Source: Acidobacteriota bacterium (GTDB taxonomy: Bacteria; Acidobacteriota; Terriglobia; UBA7540). Taken from it: a stretch of 16,994 nucleotides of DNA. The stretch lies in NCBI GenBank assembly GCA_021827245.1, contig JAKAWN010000108.1:1-16994 (forward strand). Reading direction: 5' to 3'. Of this stretch, positions 9,165 to 15,055 are shown one piece after another (the first letter of the stretch is position 1; every line of letters begins with the position of its first letter). The notes below the pieces were generated by a model. The model did not search any database. It saw nothing but the letters and a program-made list of their open reading frames with translations, and was not told where the DNA came from. The translations under genes were made by a program, and so were the position numbers.

Positions 9165-9320
9165 ATATGCCGTCGAACCATTTGCCAGGATTCGAAGCGG
9201 AATTTACAACTCATTTAGCCTAACACGCCGAGCCGGTTTCCGTCGATGGTTTTGGGATTGTAGTGGCGCACTGAGATGAGAATCTGTAGCGCGGTGCTCA
9301 CTTTCGCCGCCTTGGTCCTT
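9165..9320. other. intergenic, nothing recognised
   Basis: This stretch between the SRP RNA gene and the next plus-strand promoter candidate shows no credible gene. It must contain the minus-strand SRP RNA promoter, but I could not find a clear pair of boxes at the right distance from 9164. Confidence 0.5.
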
Positions 9321-9352
9321 TTGACTGGAGTGGACTGATTTTGCAGTATTAT
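9321..9352 (+). promoter_or_regulatory. weak promoter candidate before the structured leader
   Basis: TTGACT (9321-9326) matches the -35 consensus in five of six positions and TATTAT (9347-9352) the -10 in five of six, but they are 20 bases apart, longer than usual. Transcription would start near 9359, inside or at the start of the stem-loop described next. Confidence 0.3.
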
Positions 9353-9355
9353 ATG

Positions 9356-9432
9356 GCAAGCGCTGCCTGAGGGGACATCTACCCCAGGGACCTTGGAGGG
9401 AGGGTGCCGCTTCGTCAGGCACTTGCTTTTTT
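9356..9432 (+). ncRNA. possible small structured RNA or transcription attenuator
   Basis: GCAAG (9356-9360) pairs with CTTGC (9422-9426) and GCCTGA (9365-9370) with TCAGGC (9415-9420), closing a folded unit of about 70 bases. Inside is a perfect GGGG/CCCC hairpin (9371-9374 with 9382-9385) and a purine-rich GGAGGGAGGG. The outer stem is followed at once by TTTTTT (9427-9432), as in a Rho-independent terminator. The unit begins just after a weak promoter and ends about 120 bases before the lipoprotein start, so it may be a free small RNA or an attenuator of that gene. It matches no RNA family I can name. A GTG at 9404 behind GGAGG opens a frame that reads into the lipoprotein, so translation could compete with the fold. 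Confidence 0.4.
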
Positions 9433-9553
9433 CCAGCTTATTGTTTACGCTGCAGCGAAGCATCTGGGGTTTTACGGGCGGTTGAGGGCATCGCTAGAGG
9501 GGACGCCTGAATCAAAAAAGAAGCAGGGTTCATGCCTGCAGTGGAGGAATTAC

Positions 9554-10279
9554 GTGAAGTGGAAAAGAACCACGTTAGCATTGGCTCTGGCGACTGTTGT
9601 GTCTTGGATGGCTGGCTGCCAGGCGAGTAATCAGTCTGCCGGGCCGCAGTCAGCTCAAGCTGGTGCTGTATCCGGCCAGACTATGCAACAAACTACTCTG
9701 ATGCATCCGGGAGAAACTGCACGTTCCCGTGAAGAGGCGCAAGCCGCGGTTCCCACACCCAGGACGTTTACGATTGCTGCGGGTACTCCGATTCGTATCC
9801 GCTTGTCCACTGAACTCAATACGGGAACGACTGCTCAGGGAAGCCCGTTTGACGGCATCCTGGAGACGCCGCTCATGGTCAAAGGCGCGACGGTAGTTTC
9901 GCGAGGAAGTCTGGTAAATGGCCGGGTGACCAATGTCGTCAGCTCCGGACGGCTGAAGCGGCCCGCGGAAATCTCTCTTATACTGACTTCGGTTACGCCC
10001 ACGGGAGGCCAGCAAACTCCCATTTCGACCCAGGCCTGGGGCGTCTCCGGCAAATCCCACAAGGGGCGCGATCTCGAAATGATCGGCGGAGGCACGGGAG
10101 TCGGAGCGGCCATCGGGGCGATTGCAGGGGGCGGCAAAGGTGCAGCCATCGGGAGTCTGGTGGGCGCCGCGGGTGGTACGGGGGCGGCATACGCCACCGG
10201 GAAGAAAGAAATCGATATTCCGACGGAGACGCAGTTGACGTTCCGACTGAGCGCACCCGCTGCGTTCACTGTGCAATAG
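9554..10279 (+). CDS. glycine-zipper lipoprotein of unknown function
   Basis: With the GTG start at 9554 the 241-residue product begins with a lipoprotein signal: basic KWKR, a hydrophobic stretch to about 18, then MAG-C22 as lipobox, so it should be lipid-anchored in the envelope. After a Gln/Ser/Ala-rich spacer comes a beta-rich region (about 70-165; TFTIAAGTPIRIRLSTELNT at 71-90). A glycine zipper (about 178-216, with GAAIGAIAGGG and GAAIGSLVGAAGG) may insert in or span a membrane, followed by a final beta strand, PTETQLTFRLSAP. GGAGG (9543-9547) sits 6 bases before the GTG and supports this start. The frame is also open upstream to a GTG at 9404 behind GGAGG, but that would bury the signal peptide 50 residues in. 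It is a lone plus-strand gene. No function is assigned. Confidence 0.8.
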   Translation: MKWKRTTLALALATVVSWMAGCQASNQSAGPQSAQAGAVSGQTMQQTTLMHPGETARSREEAQAAVPTPRTFTIAAGTPIRIRLSTELNTGTTAQGSPFDGILETPLMVKGATVVSRGSLVNGRVTNVVSSGRLKRPAEISLILTSVTPTGGQQTPISTQAWGVSGKSHKGRDLEMIGGGTGVGAAIGAIAGGGKGAAIGSLVGAAGGTGAAYATGKKEIDIPTETQLTFRLSAPAAFTVQ

Positions 10280-10310
10280 GAATACGAATATGGGCAGGCG
10301 ACTGCCGGCA

Positions 10311-10332
10311 GAGGCGCAAAGCCCTGCGCCTC
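10311..10332. terminator. hairpin after the lipoprotein gene, possible terminator
   Basis: GAGGCGCA (10311-10318) and TGCGCCTC (10325-10332) form a perfect 8-bp GC-rich stem with a 6-base loop, about 30 bases after the lipoprotein stop. No T-run follows on either strand, so intrinsic termination is uncertain. Confidence 0.35.
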
Positions 10333-10400
10333 CGCATCTGTTCGGCGCCAACGGCTTCAGATCGCAGATGTGGGATTGCAAATCAAAGGCCGGCGGTGGA

Positions 10401-10445
10401 GACTCCTCTACGGAAGGCTCCCTGTGAGATTTCCGAGCAGGAGTC
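10401..10445 (-). terminator. stem-loop just downstream of ccmD, possible operon terminator
   Basis: GACTCCT (10401-10407) pairs with AGGAGTC (10439-10445), and, past a 3/3 internal loop, CGGAA (10411-10415) pairs with TTCCG (10431-10435). The structure starts 5 bases after the ccmD stop on the minus strand. It lacks a T-run, so it may mark the 3' end of the ccm transcript or stabilise it instead of terminating it. Confidence 0.35.
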
Positions 10446-10450
10446 GGAAG

Positions 10451-10621
10451 TCAGGAGCCGGATTTGCGTGAGGCAGTGTTGGAGACAGACTCCGAGATCT
10501 TGTTCTTGAGCTCGTCCAGTTCCTTCTTCAGGCGCGCCTGCCGCCGGCTGAGGTTCCACGTATACAGCATAAAGATCAGCCAGACGAACGCATAAGCGAG
10601 AAAGAGATATTTATTAACCAC
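10451..10621 (-). CDS. ccmD: CcmD family small membrane protein
   Basis: This 56-residue gene is easy to miss because of its size and GTG start. The product has one membrane segment (about 4-20, YLFLAYAFVWLIFMLY), then TWNLSRRQARLKKELDEL, a positively charged helix. One short TM followed by a basic, coiled-coil-prone tail is the CcmD pattern. In System I, CcmD helps CcmABC release heme-loaded CcmE. The GTG at 10621 shares its G with the TAG stop of ccmC, and GGAGG lies 4 bases upstream inside ccmC, so translation is coupled. The tail after residue 42 is Ser-rich and low in complexity. Position right after ccmC strongly supports the call. Confidence 0.88.
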   Translation of the reverse strand: MVNKYLFLAYAFVWLIFMLYTWNLSRRQARLKKELDELKNKISESVSNTASRKSGS

Positions 10622-11319
10622 TAATCCTCCGAGAGCTTGAACGTAAGAGTGCGGCGAATCTCGCTCAGTTCTCTGCGTGTCCCTGCCAGCCGCAGACGCA
10701 TGCGCACCAGCAGAAAGAAAAGAAAAGTGAATGCTCCCACGCTAACCAGGAGCGTGGCCAGCATGCGCGGATCGAGTCCTGAATTGGGACCGCCCAGGAT
10801 GACGGGCTGTGGATGCTGCGTCCGCCACCAGCGGATGGCCATGTAATCGATGATGACATCCACAAAGCCAATGACTCCCACCACAGCGCAAAGATTGGCC
10901 GCCCGTCCGGGGTTGATCAGATAACTTCTCAACATCAAGTAAGCAACATACAACAACCAAAGAAGAAAGGTGAGTGTCAGGCGCGGATCCCAGGTCCACC
11001 AGATGCCCCAGGCCGGCTTGGCCCACAGCGGGCCCGTGACCAGCACGCATGTGCAGAAGATGAAACCGACTTCGGCGGCGGCGTGTGCCAGTTCGTCGGC
11101 AAACTGGGAACGATTCTTGAGATAGACGATGCTGGCGACAAAAATGATGATGAATCCCACCAGCGCTACCCAGGCGCTGGGGACGTGAATGTAGAAGATT
11201 CTCTGCACCTGGCCCATGGTCATCTCTTCCGGGGCGTAAAGGAAGTCCATGTAGAGCGCCACGAAAATTGCGGCGAGGGTTAAAGCGATATGCAGCGAAA
11301 TTGGAAACCTCTTACTCAT
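10621..11319 (-). CDS. ccmC: cytochrome c maturation heme-handling protein CcmC
   Basis: An integral membrane protein of 232 residues that presents heme to the chaperone CcmE on the periplasmic side. It carries the tryptophan-rich heme-handling motif WGIWWTWDPRLT (104-115) and the flanking histidines H45 (FYIHVPSAW) and H169 (RTQHPQPV), expected as axial heme ligands. Six hydrophobic segments are visible (about 8-24, 48-66, 84-98, 116-132, 143-160, 187-206). The C-terminal tail (207-232) is charged. The ATG at 11319 has only a G-rich stretch, not a clear ribosome binding site, upstream, and 87 non-coding bases separate it from ccmB, the longest gap inside the operon. It overlaps ccmD by one base. 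Confidence 0.95.
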   Translation of the reverse strand: MSKRFPISLHIALTLAAIFVALYMDFLYAPEEMTMGQVQRIFYIHVPSAWVALVGFIIIFVASIVYLKNRSQFADELAHAAAEVGFIFCTCVLVTGPLWAKPAWGIWWTWDPRLTLTFLLWLLYVAYLMLRSYLINPGRAANLCAVVGVIGFVDVIIDYMAIRWWRTQHPQPVILGGPNSGLDPRMLATLLVSVGAFTFLFFLLVRMRLRLAGTRRELSEIRRTLTFKLSED

Positions 11320-11406
11320 TGAACGCCCCCATTGCTGGTCATCGCCAGCGCCCCGGAAATCCGCCGTGAGTTTGCTGGCCAGGACATCGGGCGGAGAACC
11401 TACAGA

Positions 11407-12084
11407 CTACTCTTCCAAAACGTATTCGAAAAGCAGGAATGAGGCAACCGTAAAAACCAGGCTGATGCCGGCCACTCGGGCAACGCCGCCAAGCCAGTCG
11501 CCATTCGGATCGCCGCGCATGGCGTTTGCCGTGGAGTCGATTGACAGCATCAGAATCCAGAAGGCAATGGGAAATTGCAGCACTGTCAACATCACCTCGC
11601 GCATGCGCGTGTTGGCTGCAATCGCCCCGAAAATGGTTCCCAGGGCCGCGTAGCCCAGCGTGCCGAAAAAGGCGATCAGGAGCAAGTGGCCCAGGGAAGG
11701 CAGAAAAGAGAAATTAAACCAAAGCGCGGCTGCAAATGCCATCACCACCTCTGCAATCCCAAGGAAAATCAGGTTTGCCAGCATCTTGCCCACGAAGATC
11801 ATGCTGGCATCCACGGGCGCCAGCGTCATGCCTTCCAGGCAGGCATTTTCCCGCTCCGAAGCGAATGAGCGGTTGAAGCCCAGTACCCCGGCAAATGCAA
11901 TCGCCACCCACAGCACCGAGGGAAGAAGGCGCAGCGTCTCCTCGCGAGCGGTTTCAAACGCAAAATTGAAAAGAAAAACAATCAGCAGGCCGAAGACGCA
12001 CATGGAGGCGAGCGTCTCCCGGTTCCTCCATTCCACGCGAAGATCTTTCACCAGGATGTTCCAGATGATCTTCAGGCTAGTCAT
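11407..12084 (-). CDS. ccmB: heme exporter permease CcmB
   Basis: The membrane permease partner of the ATPase CcmA; CcmAB uses ATP to free heme-loaded CcmE from CcmC. I set the start at ATG 12084, giving 225 residues (family norm about 220) beginning MTSLKIIWNILVKDLRVEWRNRE. The open frame extends 14 codons further but those residues are hydrophilic and lie within ccmA. Six membrane segments are visible. The conserved cytoplasmic stretch FASERENACLEGMTLAPVD (74-92) and the later NTRMREVMLTVLQFP (158-172) are typical. It overlaps the ccmA end by 8 bases (ATGACTAG), so the pair is translationally coupled. Confidence 0.93.
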   Translation of the reverse strand: MTSLKIIWNILVKDLRVEWRNRETLASMCVFGLLIVFLFNFAFETAREETLRLLPSVLWVAIAFAGVLGFNRSFASERENACLEGMTLAPVDASMIFVGKMLANLIFLGIAEVVMAFAAALWFNFSFLPSLGHLLLIAFFGTLGYAALGTIFGAIAANTRMREVMLTVLQFPIAFWILMLSIDSTANAMRGDPNGDWLGGVARVAGISLVFTVASFLLFEYVLEE

Positions 12085-12811
12085 CGGTTGCCTGCCCGTT
12101 CGTCCGGAGGATGCCGAGACTTTCAAAGGGTGCCGAGGCCAGCGGGCCGTTATAGCGGACGCGGCCGGCTTTCAGCGCGATCAGGCGGCTGGCGATCGCA
12201 GCTCCCTGCTCAAAGTCATGGGTTGAAAACAAAAGGGCCTTCCCCTGTTCCGGCAGCCGCCGGAGAAGGTTTTCCAGCTTTTCCACCGACTGAGTATCCA
12301 GGCCCGTGAAAGGTTCATCGAGGATCAGGAAGCTCGGATCGTGCAGGAACGCCCGGGCCAGTGACGCTCGCTGCTGCAGGCCGCGCGAAAGGTCACGAGC
12401 GAAAACGTCCTCCCGAGAGCGCATATCGAACATGTCGAGCGCCGCATCAATTCTCTTGTCAAGATGGTCCAACACAAAGAGGCTGCCAAAGAATTTCAGA
12501 TTTTCGCGGACCGTCAGTTCGCCGTAAAGGAAGGTTGCGTGTGAGACAAAGCCGATCGCCGCCTTGGCATTGGCTCCGTCCCGCTCGATATTCAGGCCGC
12601 CGAAGAGCACCTCTCCGGAGCTGGGCCGCGCAAGTGAGGCGAGCATCCGCAAGAGCGTGGTCTTGCCGGCGCCGTTGGGGCCATAGAGCAGCGCCGCCTC
12701 GCCGCAGGTGACGTTGAGCGAAACCTCCTTCAGTGCCGCGAGGTCGCCGAAGAATTTAGTAACGTTCCGGACTTCCAGCGCCGGCTTAGTGTTGTGATCC
12801 TGGGGAGGCAT
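12077..12811 (-). CDS. ccmA: heme exporter ATP-binding protein CcmA
   Basis: An ABC-transporter ATPase of 244 residues that powers CcmB. Motifs in order: Walker A GPNGAGKTT (44-52), signature LSRGLQQR (141-148), Walker B LILDEP (162-167) and switch His in STHD (H198). The general ABC fold is clear; the Ccm assignment rests on the neighbours ccmB, ccmC and ccmD. The ATG at 12811 lies inside the end of the upstream gene, overlapping it by 26 bases, and has no strong ribosome binding site, so ribosomes probably re-initiate from the upstream gene. There is no later ATG or GTG before the conserved region. The residues after about 220 are outside the ABC core. Confidence 0.95.
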   Translation of the reverse strand: MPPQDHNTKPALEVRNVTKFFGDLAALKEVSLNVTCGEAALLYGPNGAGKTTLLRMLASLARPSSGEVLFGGLNIERDGANAKAAIGFVSHATFLYGELTVRENLKFFGSLFVLDHLDKRIDAALDMFDMRSREDVFARDLSRGLQQRASLARAFLHDPSFLILDEPFTGLDTQSVEKLENLLRRLPEQGKALLFSTHDFEQGAAIASRLIALKAGRVRYNGPLASAPFESLGILRTNGQATDD

Positions 12812-14036
12812 AAGGCTTGGATTTCGTGGAAGGGCCCGCTTTCAAAATGGCCACCGCCTTCGCCTTGAGTTCCAGGCGTTCCTTCCAGTACTTTTTCTCA
12901 GGGATTTTGCCCGAGGCAAACAGTTCGTCGATGTCCGCGATGGAGTTTATCAGAGTTTCCATTTTGGCCCGGAACTGTTTTTGCACAGGGCTGCCCTTCT
13001 GTTTGGCTTTCCAGCGGGGCCACTCTTTGGCCACCCGAATCCCCAGCGCCCACAACAGCACTAGCAGAAAACAGAGCAGGAACGGAATCCCCACGGATGT
13101 AATCGAGTCCGGAACAATCTTCACCTGCGCATCTTCCTGCTGCTGGTTTGTGCTTGCTTCTTCAGTAGCCGCAGCGGGCTTCCCCGCCAGTTGCGCCGCC
13201 AGCAGGGAGCCGGCTTTCAAATTGTCCGCTTCGTAAATCTGCGCGCCGGTTTCTGAATCTTTGCCGGCGGCGGAAAACAGGTTCGACTTCACCGTAAGGC
13301 TTGGAGGGATCACAAAAAGCTGGATTCGCCCAATCGGATAGGGCACGCTGTCGTTCAGAGAAAGTTGTTGCGCGGTGTAATCGGCAACGTACGCCACCAT
13401 CATCACGTTCATCCCAGGCTTCAAGGCATAAGTAATGTAGAAGTCACCCGGCGATTTGCCCTTCTCGGGATTCTGAGGCAAAGGCATGTCCATCAGCCCC
13501 ACGGCGGCTACCGTCGGACTTCCCACGCTGGGAGGAATATGAAAGAAGAAGGTTCCTTTGGGATTTCGATAAGCCTTCTGGAGCGGGTTCTGCAGCGCAA
13601 AAAGTTCCTGCACATGCGCTTGCGATCCTTCCGCTCGCACAATCACTCGCGCAGAGCTCACGCGAAGGGTCGGCTTCTTGCTGGTGGCTTCGTACGCAGT
13701 GATGCTGACCGCGGCGTTTCCGCTGGGATCGAATTGTACGGGAGCATTGTAGTCCACGCCTTCGTACGTCGCCTGTGCCAGATAGAATCCTCTGGCATCG
13801 ATCTGGCTGTTGTCGATGACGAAATGCCCGCTCCCGTCGGTGGTTGTTTCGGCCACCACCGCCATACCGCTACTCGGGCTGATTACTTCCACCTTCTGTT
13901 GCGCCAGCGGCTGATGGGTCGTTCCGTTGGAAATCTCCCCCTGAATCCGGGCTGCGACGGAAGGGACAGCGCTCCCCAGCAGAACGGCGAACACTGCCAG
14001 AACTGTCAGGGTTGTGAATGTCGTTTTTCTTTTCAC
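12786..14036 (-). CDS. membrane-anchored carboxypeptidase-regulatory-like protein in the ccm operon, function unknown
   Basis: The product (416 residues from GTG 14036) starts with a signal peptide (MKRKTTFTTLTVLAVFAVLL... ending SVAA, cut near 29-30). A beta-sandwich region like the carboxypeptidase regulatory-like fold (about 32-118) and a second beta-rich region (about 124-255) lie outside the cytoplasm. A low-complexity linker rich in A, E and Q (about 285-305) leads to one membrane segment (about 317-334), then a basic helical tail inside the cell. The tail at 362-398 (ADIDELFASGKIPEKKY core) resembles the CcmI-like protein encoded upstream. A TTG at 14045 is an alternative start; I prefer GTG because it gives a cleaner signal peptide, though neither has a clear ribosome binding site. 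It overlaps ccmA by 26 bases. A role in Ccm assembly is inferred from position only. Confidence 0.8.
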   Translation of the reverse strand: MKRKTTFTTLTVLAVFAVLLGSAVPSVAARIQGEISNGTTHQPLAQQKVEVISPSSGMAVVAETTTDGSGHFVIDNSQIDARGFYLAQATYEGVDYNAPVQFDPSGNAAVSITAYEATSKKPTLRVSSARVIVRAEGSQAHVQELFALQNPLQKAYRNPKGTFFFHIPPSVGSPTVAAVGLMDMPLPQNPEKGKSPGDFYITYALKPGMNVMMVAYVADYTAQQLSLNDSVPYPIGRIQLFVIPPSLTVKSNLFSAAGKDSETGAQIYEADNLKAGSLLAAQLAGKPAAATEEASTNQQQEDAQVKIVPDSITSVGIPFLLCFLLVLLWALGIRVAKEWPRWKAKQKGSPVQKQFRAKMETLINSIADIDELFASGKIPEKKYWKERLELKAKAVAILKAGPSTKSKPYASPGSQH

Positions 14037-14096
14037 TTCGTACAAGCGTTCAACTCTGCACGGCGCGACTGACCAACCACCAAGCCTCAGCCTGCT

Positions 14097-14549
14097 TCAT
14101 TTCCCGCGGTTCCGTTGAGGTAGCTCCTTGCCGCAGTTACCGCAGTATTTTACCGGCAACGGGTTCTCAAACGCACATTCGGGGCAGACGTAAGGGTCCG
14201 GGTGTTGTGACTTCTTTTGCGCGCGTCGCTCCGCAACCTGCCTCTCAATCATCAGGTCGTGTTCCGTCAATTCCTCTTGCTCCTGGGAGGCAAGCATCAA
14301 CTGGGCGGCTTCGGCCAGATGGTTTTCCCGCAGGGAATCGTAGTCTTCCTTTGAAACTTTTCCAGCCTTGTATTCGAACTCCAGGTCCTGCAGATTTTCG
14401 TAGACCACCATGCGCCGGCGCTTCAAGTCCGTCAAGGGCGTGACGTCAATGGGCAAGGCTTCTTCTGAGGGGCCTTCGGGAGCGAGTAACGGTGTGACCG
14501 TAAAGACGGCCAGTCCGATCAGCAGCAGGATTGCGATTCCGAGTTCCAT
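14097..14549 (-). CDS. CcmI-like membrane protein with C-terminal zinc ribbon
   Basis: A 150-residue protein with an N-terminal membrane segment (3-23), a charged linker with KRRR (43-46) placing what follows in the cytoplasm, a helical segment VVYENLQDLEFEYKAGK then VSKEDYDSLRE (48-75) like the N-terminal part of CcmI, a Gln/Glu-rich helix (79-112) and a zinc ribbon with C122, C125, C136 and C139 (CPEC and CGNC). CcmI in proteobacteria is a chaperone that carries apocytochrome to the CcmFH ligase; here the periplasmic TPR part is missing and replaced by the zinc ribbon. The ATG at 14549 has AAGGA close upstream. It lies between ccmH and the regulatory-like membrane protein. The structural description is firm; a CcmI-type function is inferred. 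Confidence 0.78.
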   Translation of the reverse strand: MELGIAILLLIGLAVFTVTPLLAPEGPSEEALPIDVTPLTDLKRRRMVVYENLQDLEFEYKAGKVSKEDYDSLRENHLAEAAQLMLASQEQEELTEHDLMIERQVAERRAQKKSQHPDPYVCPECAFENPLPVKYCGNCGKELPQRNRGK

Positions 14550-14584
14550 ATTATTCCTTGCTTGCCGTCACCCGCCAAAACGGA

Positions 14585-15055
14585 TCATCTCGCAAGCTTC
14601 CTCATTTCCTCTTCAACCGCGGCCCGGACGCTGTCGTCCACGGGACTGGCTGGAACCGCTGCCTGCAAAGCGGGCCTGCGCCACCTGCGCACGATTGCGA
14701 TGGCCAGGAAGAGTCCCAGCAGCAGTCCAAAGCCCGGAAGAATCCATGCCGTCAGGTTGAAACCACGAGCGGGAGGCGCGGCCAGCACTCTTTCCCCGTA
14801 CCGGTCCACCAGGTCCTGGATGATGGCGGGCTCCGTCTTGTCTTGCGCCAGGTCTGCGCGGATGATCTTATGCATCTCCGCTTTCACTTCGCAATGCAGC
14901 ATCGGGCAATCGTTCAGGCTGGCCTGACACCCGCACAAGCAAATGACCTTGGTCCCGATATCGTGTTCAATCTGCGCAGGGCTCTCTGCGGCCATGGCCA
15001 CGTTCGTCAGGGCAAGGCTCAGGACCAGGACCTTGATGAACCCTTTACCGGACAT
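14585..15055 (-). CDS. ccmH: cytochrome c-type biogenesis protein CcmH (CcmH/CycL/NrfF family)
   Basis: CcmH is the periplasmic thiol protein that helps keep apocytochrome cysteines reduced and hands them to CcmF. From ATG 15055 the product has 156 residues: signal peptide (1-22, ending AMAA), a helical domain with VICLCGCQASLNDC (37-50) and a further C55, then one membrane segment (about 104-122) and a basic cytoplasmic tail. The usual family motif is LRCxxCQ; here it is C39-L-C41-G-C43-Q, so the first cysteine is shifted and CxxC is replaced by CxCxC. An open frame exists 20 codons upstream, but it is Arg-rich and lies in ccmF. It overlaps ccmF by 11 bases (ATG inside the ccmF end), implying coupled translation of the two partners. 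Confidence 0.88.
   Translation of the reverse strand: MSGKGFIKVLVLSLALTNVAMAAESPAQIEHDIGTKVICLCGCQASLNDCPMLHCEVKAEMHKIIRADLAQDKTEPAIIQDLVDRYGERVLAAPPARGFNLTAWILPGFGLLLGLFLAIAIVRRWRRPALQAAVPASPVDDSVRAAVEEEMRKLAR

Noticed and set aside
9331..9345. Possible sigma54 promoter (TGG...TTGCA)
   Set aside because: The spacing between the GG and GC elements is 9 bases, not the required 10, and the -24 element lacks the CAC part.
9371..9404. Stable three-tier G-quadruplex in the leader RNA
   Set aside because: Four G-tracts of at least three exist, but the first is better used in the GGGG/CCCC hairpin and one loop is 12 bases long, so the case is weak.
9650..10381. 243-codon minus-strand frame opposite the lipoprotein gene
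   Set aside because: The plus-strand product has a lipobox signal and glycine zipper with a good ribosome binding site; the minus frame shows no motif and is an antisense shadow.
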